From assembly GCF_016859285.1 (NCBI RefSeq), contig NC_053407.1:18906699-18970698 (forward strand): a stretch of DNA of 64,000 nucleotides, given 5' to 3'. Numbering within the stretch: the stretch's first letter is position 1; each line of letters starts with the position of its first letter. Below are positions 1 to 12,600 of the stretch, piece after piece. The notes below the pieces were generated by a model. It was not told where the DNA came from. It searched no databases and saw nothing but the letters and a program-made list of their open reading frames with translations. This DNA comes from Xiphias gladius (Eukaryota > Chordata > Actinopteri > Istiophoriformes > Xiphiidae). Made by a program: the position numbers and the translations under genes.

Positions 1-412
1 CATTGTAAAACAAGGGTGGAGCGAGTAGGCTGGCTGGCTGGCTGGCAGGGGGGGTTTATGTAGTACCCTTGACATCAGAGATTTGTAAGAGTAATCCCCC
101 GGCTTCCCAGGGAGGATTGGTTTCAATGGGGTTGTGGTGAAGTGGTGTTTGAAGAATGCACTCATATGTCACATTATTTTCTGAAACAAAAAATATAATA
201 TGGTTGTTGGTGATCCTGGGGCATGCGGGCCATCAAACGCTCACAGTTTCTGGGCAGATTCTTTATTTTAATGCTGCCAAAGGTTGAATCGTCATGGAAA
301 AAAAATTGCAAACCAAAAAGTCCATGTCGGTAGTAACTAAATAGGATGTAGTTCCATTTGTGGGCAATTTTGAACATAAGAGGTCTGACTCATGGTTCAC
401 ATCTGCCAACAG
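1..412. other. rapsn intron, 5' end of window
   Basis: This stretch precedes the first rapsn exon in the window and ends in a CAG acceptor at 410-412. It holds a short run of GGCT repeats near 27-48 and no supportable exon. The upstream rapsn exons (start codon and first TPR repeats) are outside the window. Confidence 0.7.
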
Positions 413-2907
413 GACTATGAGAAAGCCCTGTTCTTCCCCTGCAAAGCAGCTGAGCTCGTCAATGACTATGGCAAGGGTTGGAGCCTCAAGTATCGAGCCA
501 TGAGCCAGTACCACATGTCTGTAGCCTACAGGAAACTGGAGCGCCTGCCAGACGCCATGGAGTGCTGTGAGGTATTGTTTTATAACCATCCAACACGTGA
601 TTGCTGTCCTCAGAGACAAACTTACATAACTTATGGAGAATGTCACAGTTTTGGTTTCCCCACCCAACCCGCTGTCCCCCGATGCCTTTGGCTGTTCTGA
701 TGTTGGAGCTGCAGATACAGTAGATGTTGTGCCGCTGACAGGTGCAAGTGCCAGTTGCTCTGTTGTACCAGGCCTTAGACCTCTACAGAAATATGCTCAC
801 AGAGGCACTGGTTTAAAGTGTTAATGAAGAGGGTGGGTTTAGTATTTACTCTGTTCTAATTATGTACTCTGGGTGAAAAATAACTTGATGACATTGCCTT
901 GAAGTGTAAAAGTATAGTAACAAAACAGCAGGAACCATTTCAGATTTATACTTGCCAAAAACATTTAGCGAATCAATTTACACGTCTTGTCATATTAGAA
1001 TACCAGAGTACAAGAGGAGTCCTAAGAGTGAGACAACAACATCTCACATTCCCCATAACTTCTCACTGTGGCTCAGTTGAAAATATAGTGATACTGAAAC
1101 TGCAAAATTTAAATTACTGAATGAAATATGCAACTGTAGTTCACTGGAATTATTTTCAGGATTTACATGTTGTTATTGTGATGGTAAACAATTCTGTGCT
1201 AAAGTTATAAGGCAAAGCATTCTGAAGAATCTTCGCTTTAATTAGCATAAATCATGAAGGTTAGGGTTTTACGCTAAAATTAAGTACATTATAAACATAT
1301 TATACATTATAGTACTGCCACTGGATGAAAATGCACTTGCTAATAATACATCTAATTCAGAATCAAGGTTAATTAATTAATTTCCAGTTACATCTTCGCA
1401 GTATGTTGGTGTCACAGGTGACAGGGTAGGGCTCCTGTTTAATTTTTTTTAGTTTTTTTTTTAATTACCTCTGTCTCCTGCTTCGAAAGGAATCTATGAA
1501 GATTGCTCTGCAGCACGGTGACCGTCCTCTGCAGGCTCTGTGCTTACTAAACTTTGCAGACATACACCGCTGCAGGCATGACACTGATGTAAGGTGCCAC
1601 CGTTTTTCTGGTCTTTAAGGATAATTAATATCTTTGCTTTTTTAACCTTTTTGAAAGTCAAATGTTTTGTCTCTAATATTTACATTCAATCATCTGGTCA
1701 CCCGGACTACTACAGTATGTGGTAAACCTAATTTGGTATTTATCTTTTTCTTCCCAGAAAGCATTCCCTCGCTACGAGTCTGCACTGGGCATCATGACTG
1801 AGATTGGAAACCGTCTCGGGCAAGCACACGTCTACCTGGGCGTCGCAAAGTGTTGGCTTCTGCAGAAAGACCTTGAAAAGGTGCCTATAATTATACATGT
1901 TTGTTTTTTTTTTTTTTAAAAAGCAGCCTGGCTCCAGACTTCTGAACCGCCACCAAAATATCCGATTTGTTCAGCAATCCATACAAAATATAATGAATGA
2001 AATTAATCAAGAAAAATTGACAATTCAGTCTGATTATCACGCTGATGCTGTATGTAAACCTTTCTGTACAGCTTTGGAAAATATTAGTCTTGACACATAG
2101 CTGTTTTATTGGTTCTCTGATTCAGTATTTCTGTAGTAATTCTGACACACTCTTCCTCACTGTTCCAGGCTCTTGATTCTTTGCAGCGAGCACAGGAATT
2201 AGCAGATGGAATGGGAAACAAGGTACCTGATGCTCTTTAATTACAACCTGTAGGACAAATGGCTCAGGTTTATTTCTGATATGACGGCACGTATCACGTT
2301 GACAGTCTTTCTCCTGTATGTATTTTAAGCTGTGTACACTGAAGGTTCACTGCCTTTGCGAGGGGATTTATCGAAGCCGGGGGCAGCAGGAGGAGCTCAG
2401 AGAGCAGGTGGTGAAGTTCCTGCAGTGCGTCGAGGAGCTGGAGCTCTACTGTGGCATGTGTGGAGAGTCCATCGGGGACAGGGACCAAAAGCTGCAGGCC
2501 TTGCCCTGTTCCCACATTTTCCATCTCAAGTGGGTGTCCTAGCACAAGCGTATTCTTGCCTTACATTAGTTTTGACACGTACATTTCAGAAATAACACAA
2601 ATTATTGACTGATTTTTATTTCAATGCTTTTCATAAATAAATTTGCCTCTAAAAGAAGCATCCGGGGTGATGTAGACTTTATAAACACAAGTGAATACTT
2701 TGTAGGTTTTCACACCTGGTTTCTAGAAGAAATCCAGTCAAAGACGTACTTAAATATGTGTATTACTTTATTTTAACACACAGTTACATGCTGACAGGTA
2801 AAGCTGTTGACACGCCGCTGTTTTATCCCTTCAGGTGTCTGCAGACAAACGGGACAAAGGGATGTCCTAAATGTTTCAAGTCCTCCATGAAGCCTGGATT
2901 TGTGTGA
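413..2907 (+). CDS. rapsn: Rapsyn, 3' partial (43 kDa receptor-associated protein of the synapse)
   Basis: Rapsyn clusters nicotinic acetylcholine receptors under the muscle endplate membrane and links them to the cytoskeleton; its RING is reported to have E3 ligase activity. Coding exons, all phase-consistent: 413-571, 1490-1588, 1758-1880, 2169-2222, 2330-2529 and 2835-2907 (stop TGA). The first exon opens with [16 protein letters not shown], a TPR segment almost identical to the mammalian protein. The following exons carry more TPR repeats ([20 protein letters not shown]) and then the helical/coiled-coil region. The last two exons encode the RING-H2 finger, with CGMC, the CSHIFH core and CPKC, and the family C-terminus SMKPGFV. 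The N-terminal myristoylation site and first TPRs are missing only because the window starts inside the gene. I see no damage. Identity is secure. Confidence 0.96.
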
Positions 2908-5347
2908 TTGTGAGACGATGTTTGTGCATTGGATCTGCAGACACAGCGTGATGCCTCACAGGCTCCTGACTGATCTCAGAGAAGCAGGCAGCCTCAGGAT
3001 GTGCTGAAGATGATTGAGGTGAATTAATTCACTGCTCTGTGCTGAGGATGCTGACCTGAACCTATAGTGTCCCAGAGTGCGTGAGGACGCGATCAAGGCA
3101 TCCATCTTGTTTACAGACGTCAGTCTGTGAGTGACTGAAGCTGACTGAAGAGATATAACTGGCAGAGTTACATTTCAATACGAGCTGAAGAAGAAAGAAC
3201 CTACATTTGCTCTGATGACTAGCCATTTTGTGCAGAATTCAAAAAGAGAGGAGTGGCGTCCAAAGAGCATTTGTAACTTGGTGTATTTGCTATTTTGTGC
3301 ATTAGAATTCTTGTTGAATTTTGGAAGAATTCAGTGAAATCTCAGTAATCTTAGTCATAGGGTTTGTCGTTCTAATTCAACATTACTTTTTACACCACAT
3401 CTGCTTGTTCATTACTCAAGACTTTTTGATTCTTTTCTTTCTTTCTTTTTTTGTAAATCAGAACACAGAGTAATTTCTGGATTTAACTGATTTCATACTT
3501 GGTATATTTATTATTGTATTCCTGTACATACTATTCTCATATAAATTTGTTTAAACGTTTGATTTATTTGAGGTGTTTTGTAAAACCTGAAGCTAACTAA
3601 AATCTCTTAACCATTCAAAAACTTGGATGTCTTTACAAAACAGGTACATGCAGCTGCTTTTTTTCCTTCTTCACAAAGATTAAGGAGCAGGCTCAACACA
3701 CATTGTGTTCATTGAAATTCCTTTTCTCTAAATGTTTTGCTCTTAACTCTGACACCAACATAATATTGTTGCAATTTAAGGACAAATATTGTTGGGAAGG
3801 AATCCTATTGGGAAAGGATCTTCTTTGACCAATCACACACTTGTCAAATAATTCTTTAGAGGAGATACATACAGTCTGTTTTAATGTAGTGTTTTCAAAT
3901 TTGTAGTCACATGTAAATATGAATTAATTGTTAAAATCTAAGGAGTCAAATTGCAATTATGTCCTTGCAAAGGCATTGTAATGTCAAGGCGATATTGAAG
4001 GCGAAAGCCAAAAAGCTGAGCTATGATGCTAATTGTTGCATGTTTTATTTATTATGCTGAGCAACAAGGTTGGATTACATCAAATTATGTATCCATGTAA
4101 CTGTGTAATTACTTATTTTATAATTGTTTCTTATGGTATTTCTTAATATTCAGATATTGGCTTTTATCATTCATATTCTTTACATATTTGTTTAGTTTAT
4201 ATTAAACATTTTGTGATTTGGAAAAAAGCCACATCAATCAAAATCATCTTGGCTTACACAATGTTTTTCATATACAGTAGGTTTACCTCAAAAACTTTGA
4301 GCTCATTATACTGAATTTCTTTTTAGTGCTCTTTTAAAACATCGATAGGTTCAATTGTATGGTGAAAACGGAATAAATGCCCGGTACGGCAGGTACAGAA
4401 TTATTTCAACAAATACTATTCACGGTTATTAAAACGTTCATAGTGAAATCAAGGAGGTGACGAATAATTTCATCAGACAAACTTGAGGAATACACAAACA
4501 ACCTTTTTAAGTATTTTTTTCTCTCTTCCTTACATCATGTGAGTAGGTTGACAGCATGAGAAGAAAGAGACCAACACATTTACCTTTATTGCACAAGCAC
4601 TTATGTTTCTCACTTCTGAACAGCACCTGGTTCTTGTTTGAGGTCCCTGCACCTAATGTTGATTAACTGTTTACCTGACGTACAGTCAATGTAAAACTCT
4701 TGTAAACCATAGATATTATCTACACTGTTTATTCTTGTTATCTGGGGCATGGGAAAGATTTTACTGACAGCACAGCCACTCATCTTTAACGGTTTAAACT
4801 ACCTCTGTTTTTGACTCCTCAGAGAATTAATGCAGTAATCATGTAGAATTGTTATGTTTTTTCTAGACGTCATGTTGATATAACCATGATTTAAATGATT
4901 AATTTAGTCTGACTAAAATGCATTGTTAATATATTTATGCATTAAGTCAATCCATGTAACTGTGTCAAATATGGAGACATTTCATAATGGAAAATAAAGC
5001 ACACAAAGTGAATTTAAATGTTACTATTTTGTTATTTTAGAGCTGCTATTTACTTTTTGTGTGTGTGTTTTTTTGTAACGTGTATATACATATATATTTT
5101 TAAGTTGTTGATTATTTTTCTAACCAAAAGTTAATGTCAGTGTGCTACCAAGATTTAGCAAGGACATGACTGCTTTTATGTACAGCATGTGGAATACTTG
5201 ACGCCTATTTAACCAGTCGCACAAGTTTGCCAACATTCACTGAAGTTTCAACCAGATGTTCAAGGTTGAACCGCCTACAGTCATTACACTTGATGAGCAG
5301 GAAGGAGGTTTTCCTGTAACCTCACTTTACAAGATCACTTCAACCTG
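2908..5347. other. rapsn 3' UTR plus AT-rich intergenic spacer
   Basis: No coding exon is supportable here. The sequence is AT-rich and holds several possible plus-strand poly(A) signals, for example AATAAA at 4372-4377 and 4993-4998, so the rapsn 3' UTR may be as long as about 2 kb. Which signal is used cannot be told from sequence. Confidence 0.5.
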
Positions 5348-8300
5348 ATGGCAGCAACAAGCTCACTCTCTGAAGATGACTTACTTTGTCCTCAGTGCTC
5401 CGAGATTTATTGCCTCCCTGTTCTTTTGAAATGTGGCCACAATATCTGCAAAGTTTGTTTACAGAAATTCTGGGAATGGAAAGGATGTCGGGAATGTCCT
5501 GTGTGTCGCACTGTGTCTGTCCCTGGGAGGCCTCCTATCAATTTGGAACTAAAGATAGCTGCAGATGAATATCAAGTGCAACGGACCGGCAGGAATCAAG
5601 AGGTTTGTTTTCTTCACCATGAGAAGCTGAAGATTTTCTGTCATAACGACGAAGAGCCCATCTGTCTGGTCTGCCAGACGTCAAAACAGCACAAAATTCA
5701 CGAGTGCTGCCCAGTAGAGGACGCGGCTCAACAGAAAAAGGTAGAGTAAAAACAGAAGCTGGGACATACCTGGGCATTTTATGTACACTACAACAGAAGA
5801 AACACAGGAATTAGTTTGCTGTGAGAGCAAAGATTTTCTGCTACTGTGTTTGTAGTTTGGTTGGAATAGTTGGTTTCACAATGTCCCACAATTCAATGGT
5901 GACTTTTTCAAAGAGTCTTAAATCCTTTAGTTAAAATAATATGAAACACTGAAAAGCTGATCACTGATTATCAAGATGGTTGACAATTACTTTTCTGTCA
6001 ACTGACTACTTGTTTCAGCTCTGGATTTTTTCTGTGAACATTTCAGACGGAAATTTCAGCCAAGCTGGAGTCCTTAAGGAAAAAGCTCAGAATACTGAAC
6101 AAGACAAAGCAGCACTGGGAGGAAACAAAAGCCTATATACAGGTAACAAATTAATACATTTGCTGTGTCCAGTTGAAAGACAGGACACGGCAAATGTGTG
6201 ATTTTATGTTCTCTGAACATAACATCTGCTTTGTTGTACCTCTACATGCGCCGACATTTCAGTATTTGTGGAGGCTACTGTTTTAATGCTGAATCTTACC
6301 GTGAATTGTTGAATTCACTCAGCACAGCACACAAATATTTCTCTTGTTTAATGCTATAAACAACCAGTTTCCTCAATATTACAGACCCAAGCGTATCAAA
6401 ATGAGAAAGTTATTAAGGAGGAGTTTCAGAAGCTACACCTGTTCCTCAGGGAGGAGGAAAACACTAGACTAAAGGAGCTCAAAAAGGAAGAGGAAATTAA
6501 AACCCAGGTAATGTGCGAAAAGGTGGAAGACATCAAGGACAAGATCGAAACCCTCTCTTCCACCATCAGTGATATTGAGACAGCCCTCAGAGCGAAGGAT
6601 TTACCATTTTTACAGGTACGCTTACAGCCATTATTCACACAACGTTATGGGAATTTCCCGAAGCCTCGATGAAAAATGAAAAAAAATAAAAAAATAAATG
6701 CCTTAACTGAATCCAAACCACAAACTTATCCAAGTGGACAATATTTCAGTCCAGGTTGCTTCCCCCTTAGGTCAAAATGTTAAAAATGGTCACCACACCA
6801 ACAAATATACACAAATTGGATCATAGGCTCTATGACGACAGGCAACCGGCCCAGGGTGATAAACATCTCAAAAAAAGGAACAATTGAAAAAAATACACAA
6901 TTAAAATAAATCCCAAAGTGTGGGAGTACAGTTTTTTTGTTTTATGGTACTTTCATTGCATCACTGTTTGTAAACTGTGTCTTGTGGTGTTTTGTATGTA
7001 TTTCATTGTTGAATTTTATGTATTTTCACTGCCTATCTAGGGACGGGCAATATAAATTAGCTTAGCAAGTATCAAAATAGTTACATGAAAAAAACCATTG
7101 TACATGAAGGCCTAGATTGTATTTTTCTGTTAACACAAAACAAAAAATACATAAAACTGGGTTTACAAGAAATGTTTCATATATTCTTGGTTTAAACCTC
7201 TTGGGTTTGAAGTGAATTCAAGAATATTATAACACTTGTAGTCAGTTATTAATTGTAATTTTGGATATGTTTTGGGTGTAGCATTTTGTTGATAGTTGTC
7301 TAAAGTCTTGATGATGAAATGCAGTACCTGTACAGGATGTATGTGTATGGTGATAGAAAAAGATAGTCGACAGCCATGCTAGTGGCTCCGTGAGGCTGTG
7401 ATGCTTTGAGCAAAATGCTAATGTCGGCATGCTGTCATTTCACACTGACACTGCTAACATGCTGATGTTTAGCAGGTGTAATGTTCTAACCTCTTAGTTT
7501 AGCATGTTAGCATGCTAACGTTTGACGGTTAGCACGGAATGCACAGCTGATGTTGATGGGAATGCCATTACTTTGGCAATTATTTGGACATAAAATTAAG
7601 TATTGGACATGATTGTGGCACTAGAGGAAAAGCCAGGGGATCACCAAAGTTACTAGGATAAATTGTCTGAGAACCATGAATGTCCGTATGAAATTCTGTG
7701 GCAATCCACCCAATAGTTGTTTGATATTTCACTAAAAGCCACTAAAGCCAACCTGCCAGTGGAGTCAGAGGAAAAGTGATGAGATCACCAAAGTCAGTAG
7801 GATTCATCTTCTGGGGACCATTAATGTGTATAAAATGTACTACTTCTTGATGTTTTAGTCTGGATCAAAGTGGTGGACCAAATGCTTTCTGTCTCTTACT
7901 ATTTTGGATATTTTGATTTGTTTGAGATATTTTGATATTCTTCATATATTTCATGTATTATTGTCTCTGAACTCCCTTTCTTTAGGATTTATATAATGTC
8001 GCCAGTTTTCATCGTGTACTTCTTTTTCATAGTTGTGAGATGTTTATCATCCTGGGCAGGTTGAATATTTTACCACGTATATCATCATAGAGCCTGTCAG
8101 CCTATTAGTATATACAATCAGTTGTCAATTTATTAGGAACACCTGGCTAAAGCTAGTCCAACAGTCCTGCAGTAAATCCTACCTTCATGAAGGTTATATA
8201 TCAACTGTATGATCATTTTGGGGGCTGTGGTTCGTGGTGCTGTTGAACTGCATTGTTTTATACTAAATGGTGTTTCTATTATTTTGTCTACCCCATTTAA

Positions 8301-9337
8301 ATCAATGGGGGAAGAGTAAACAACAGACACACTTCTAAAATTATGCTGATTTCCAATAGTCGTGCACCTACCTGTGATGTGCATATAACTATGCTGCTAA
8401 CTTCTTCAAGCCAACACTTCATTAATGAAATGTATTTCCTACTTTCTGTCTTCAACTAAAAAGGACTACAAGCAGACAAAGAAACGGTATGAATAACCTA
8501 CTATCTGCAAAAATTAGCTCTAACTCCATGTCTCAATTAGATAATCGTCAATCACTGTAATCATTTCAACATGTTTTAGGGTCAAATGCAACATTCGTGA
8601 GCCAGAGTGTATCAGAGACATCCTGATAAACTCTGCAAAGCATCTGGGATTACTTAAATTTGGAATTTTGAAGAAGATGGCCAACATTGTCAAATATGGT
8701 GGGTGAACAAACAATTGCCTGCAAGTTCAAGTTTACTACAAAGGTATGAGTATTTTCAATCAAATGAACTTTGGTAACACTTTCAGTTCCCATCACTCTG
8801 GATCCAAACACAGCCCACTCCAACTTAAAGATCTCTGAAGAGCTGACCTGTCTGCAATACAGCAGTAAGCAGCTCCTACCTGACAACCCTGAACGCTGCA
8901 CCAGCCGTTTGTGTGTGCTGGGAGCAAACGGCTTCACATCTGGAAAGCACAGCTGGACTGTAGAGGTGGGCCAAAGCAAAGACTGGTACATCGGAGTGGC
9001 CCGGGAGTCCATCAAAAGAAAGAGTACCATCTTCCTCAACCCTGCCGAGGGTTTCTGGGTGATTGGCCTGTGCAATGGAGACTCGCTCTGGGCTCAGACC
9101 TCACCTCGCACCAAGCTTGTGTTGAAGCAGAAGCCTGAGAGGATTACTGTAGAGTTGGACTGTGACAAAGGAAAGGTAGTGTTCATCAACACTGCTAATT
9201 TGACAACACTGCACACATTCAAGGACAGATTTACAGAGAGGATTTTCCCCTACTTCTCCCCTGGATTGTATGAGGAGGGGAAGATCTCCAGCCCTCTGAC
9301 AATCTGTCCTCTGACCATAACAGTGGGTGTAAAATAG
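5348..9337 (+). CDS. TRIM-family E3 ubiquitin ligase (RING, B-box, coiled coil, B30.2/SPRY)
   Basis: The exon pattern is the classic one of the class-IV TRIM group (TRIM35/TRIM39/nuclear factor 7-like): 5348-5740, 6047-6142 (96 bp), 6385-6615 (231 bp), 8464-8486 (23 bp), 8580-8698 and 8787-9337. All phases join and give about 470 residues. The first exon holds a C3HC4 RING (CPQC near residue 14, CGHNIC near 29, CPVC near 49) and a B-box 2 (CFLHHEKLKIFC). The 96- and 231-bp exons encode a charged coiled coil. The last exon is a full PRY-SPRY domain beginning at LDPNTAHSNLKIS and including the GKHSWTVEVG and WYIGVA blocks. Such proteins ubiquitinate targets chosen by the B30.2 domain, often in innate immunity. 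Fish have large lineage-specific expansions, so I give no symbol or one-to-one orthologue. The ATG chosen is the first in the open frame, just before the RING. Confidence 0.93.
6826..8099. mobile_element. Non-autonomous inverted-repeat element in a TRIM intron
   Basis: Two imperfect inverted repeats flank about 1.2 kb of non-coding AT-rich DNA inside the third TRIM intron. The left arm at about 6826-6875 contains GGCTCTATGA and CCCAGGGTGATAAACATCTC. The right arm at about 8037-8099 reads as its reverse complement (GAGATGTTTATCATCCTGGG, then TCATAGAGCC). The interior contains GCTAACATGCTGATG-like motifs common in fish MITE sequence and has no transposase. The family is not identified. Confidence 0.55.
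8119..8330. repeat. Probable dispersed fish repeat
   Basis: The stretch from TATTAGGAACACCTGGCTAA to about 8330 resembles, from memory, an interspersed repeat often seen in fish introns. It lies between the inverted-repeat element and the 23-bp TRIM exon. There is no internal evidence of family, and the call rests on recognition only. Confidence 0.3.
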
Positions 9338-9641
9338 ACTCTACAGTAGACAGTAGACGCATCTCGTCTCTAGAGGTACAGAGGACACTGTGTTTCATAA
9401 TAGGAGTTGGTGTTAAAGCTTTTAAGACCGACAAAAATAAGAACAATGTACACAGTTTAAATATTGATCGTCCATGATTCACTCATGAAATTCAGCAGCA
9501 AACTGTCCGATAACATACCGTATCCAAAGAAGGTCAGAAGAACAAAATGTATGTATAATTGATTAATCAAGACTAGAAACATATTCAAGTATTTGAATTG
9601 TTTCATCATGTTCAGTTCTATTAAGCACTGATTCGGTGACA
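9338..9641. other. Convergent 3' spacer between the TRIM gene and ighmbp2
   Basis: About 300 bp separate the two stop codons of these converging genes. I see no canonical AATAAA on either strand, so the transcripts may overlap or use variant signals. No further gene is visible. Confidence 0.5.
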
Positions 9642-12600
9642 TTAACTTTCCTTTTCTTTGTTTTTTGGTTTCCTCTGTGATGCCATATCTTTCAGTTTAG
9701 AGTCCAGTTTTCTTTGCAGATAAGCTTTCTTATTGGGATCCATGGATTTGTCTTTCTTCCCACTGCCAGCATAAAGAACGCCTTCTTTGCTTATTCTCAT
9801 CCGAGCATGAGCCTTGGCTTTATCTCCACAGCCGTGAACCTAAAAAGTGTTTACAACATGATGATTACATTTGTGGAGAAAACACAAAACTTCCTACACC
9901 ACAATTTTCTTATATTAAAGTTGTCACTTATGGTCAAATGTCAGTACACAGATTTTTAAAATACTCTCCTGGCACTGTTCATACATTTTCAGCATTACAT
10001 TCAATACCAAACCTGATAAATCCCGCCTACATAGTCTTCTAAAAACACAAACCAAACCAAATACTATTTGGATGTGGTTTGTTCCTGTCTTACCTCTGGT
10101 ATATGATGACTAAGACAGTACTGTCTGTTGCAAAAAAGGCAAAGCTGTCCAAGGGTTAGCACAGATGCTTTGCACTTTACAAAACTACACACACTTTCAG
10201 CTTTCATGACAGCATTGATAAGTGTGTCAAAGTCATCATCAGGAACTGCGGCAGCAGCAATGTCGCAGGCGCCTGCCTTCGTTCGGTTCTTTCCTAGGTG
10301 AGAAATGACAGAGTTATAGAGACAAAGGACAAAGGCTTCACATGGCAGAGATGTAAGAAAACTGTTAAAAATCTGATGTTTCTGCGAACCTTTGGCCTTC
10401 TTGGATGATTGGGTCTGAGCTGGTAGGATGGTGTTCTGCTGCTTTTTCGGTTGAGCGTTTTCTTCTCTCTTCTGTTGCTCTCTCTTCATTCGCTCCAAAT
10501 GTAATCTTTTCAAATCTAATGGAGGTTGACACTGCGGCTCACTTTGGGGATTTGAGATTATTTCCTCTTCCCGGGCCTTTTCTTCTTCTTCTTGTGCTTG
10601 TGCTTGTGTCGGCTCCTCAGCTGGTGCTGACTCCAGGGGCCTGGACACAGTGATGCACCTGTCTTTCCCTTCACCTTTGCTCTCGTGCATGAGGCCCAGC
10701 TCCTCAGCGATCTGGTGGACCAGCAGTCGGTCATGAGAGTTAAAGGATGACGGGAATTGTAGTTCACTCTGATTTAAGTCCTTCAGAAACTTCTCCACCT
10801 GTTCTTTGATCTCAGTGTATCTGTTCTTCCTCTGTTCTTCCTCTGTCAGTGCTGACGTACAGGATTTTGTGTGCTTCTCTGAGCTAGCATTGTTTTCCTT
10901 ACTGCTGCTACCAGTGGATTTCTTCTGTCCCTGCTTCGCCTTGCTGGGAGTCTGATCTTTGACCCTTTGTTTAGTAGATGTGGAGCTGCTGGCAGATGTA
11001 TTAGCCTTGGTGTCTTTGTGGTCACGCGTGTAGTTCTGTGGCACGATATCTTGGATGTACTCAAAGGCTGTTCTGACCTCACCAAACTCAGTCACGTGAT
11101 CAATCAGGGACTTCAAGAAAGCATGATTCTGGACAGTTTGTGTGTCGCACACTACAGCAATGTGGCGTCTCGCACGTGTAACGGCCACATTTATTCTTCT
11201 GTCCTCCGCCAGAAAGCCAACTTCACCTAAAATAAAAGAATGAACAAATATGTTTGTATGTACGTAAATCGATTCTGCTAAAGTCCATGGTGTGGCGGAA
11301 ACAGATACGACGTCAGAGCAAAAAAAAGTAAATTGAAAAAAAAAAAAGACCTTTTCTGTTGGATCGAACTAACGACAACACCACAGCCTCTTTCTCTCTG
11401 CCCTGAAATCCATCCACTGACTTTATCTCCAGCTCTGGATGCCTCGTAGACAGTTTCTGACGCAGAAGATCGACCTTTACAGAGATAAAAACATTAAAAC
11501 CAAATCACTGAGTCATTTTGAGACAACTGTTGGATCTTTTGAGTTAATTTTAGATTTCCAGTTTAAAGCAGGACTATGTAACTTTTGCTGAGTAGCAGCA
11601 ACAGCAGCCTCTGCGGCCACAAGTGGTAATTACAGGACACTTGTGCATTAAATTCTGTTGGGCTCTTTAATAATTCATTTCCTATTTTGGGGATTTTATT
11701 TTAATTATTGTAAGTGTGGCTTTTTCATTTAAGAAATTTAGAAAGTAAAGTTTTGCATTATTGCTATGACACAGTACAGCAGTGAAAGTTGTTCAGATAT
11801 ATTTTAATATACATTTCTTCAAATCGGTGACTTACTTGTAAATTATATGGGGCAATGACAGCTATGTCTTTAGCTTTAACCCCAGCTTCAGTCAAGGCCT
11901 TTATGTGCAGTTGAACAATGTCCACCTCACCTGAGGATACAGTACACAAACAGTTAGATCCCATTCAATTCAAATAGTTCAAACGTTCGGCTTTACTGCA
12001 ATCAAAATGACGGACCTTGATTGCCTTTGGACTGCTCATCTGTGACCTCCATTTCACTCAGACCACAGCCTGCAGTGTCGATAAGAAGAAGCGCCGTGTT
12101 GGTCTCTTCAACACAGGCGACTCCTGGTAGATCTCTGTTTGGATCAAGGACAGCATATTTAACAGTTATTATAAATAGTTATCCTTCACTGAAATACAAA
12201 GGTCAGATATTTTCCATAACTAAGCCGAGTCTCACTTTAATAAATGCCTCTCCACGGAGCTGTGAGCAGTCAGTCTTCCCTGATACATCTCTTTGGAGGC
12301 CCAATCCATGATGGCACTGTTCATGCGGTACTGAACTGTCAGCATGCGGACCACTGTGTCCCCATACATCTGGATAAGTCTCTCCATAAGACTGAGAGAC
12401 AAGCCTTTTGATGCAGCACTGGGGGAAACATAAGAGAACAATATGCACCACACAATCAAAGTCATGTAATAAGCTCTTTTAAAAAGCCCTGAAAACCAAT
12501 TCCTTCAATTTGCTTTTTACTTTGGCCAAAAAGAAGAATACCCTTTTTACTGCCAAAGTTACAACAGTTGAAGTGCTGAAAGGATTAGTTGATAAATCAG

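Noticed and set aside
2294-2545. Minus-strand open frame over the rapsn RING exon
   Set aside because: It is antisense to a well-matched coding exon and shows no family resemblance.
5538-5777. Minus-strand frame across the first TRIM exon
   Set aside because: It overlaps the RING/B-box coding frame on the opposite strand and is a shadow of it.
11560-11650. Possible repeat containing GGACTATGTAACTTTTG in an ighmbp2 intron
   Set aside because: It looks vaguely familiar as a fish dispersed repeat, but boundaries and a second copy in this window are lacking.
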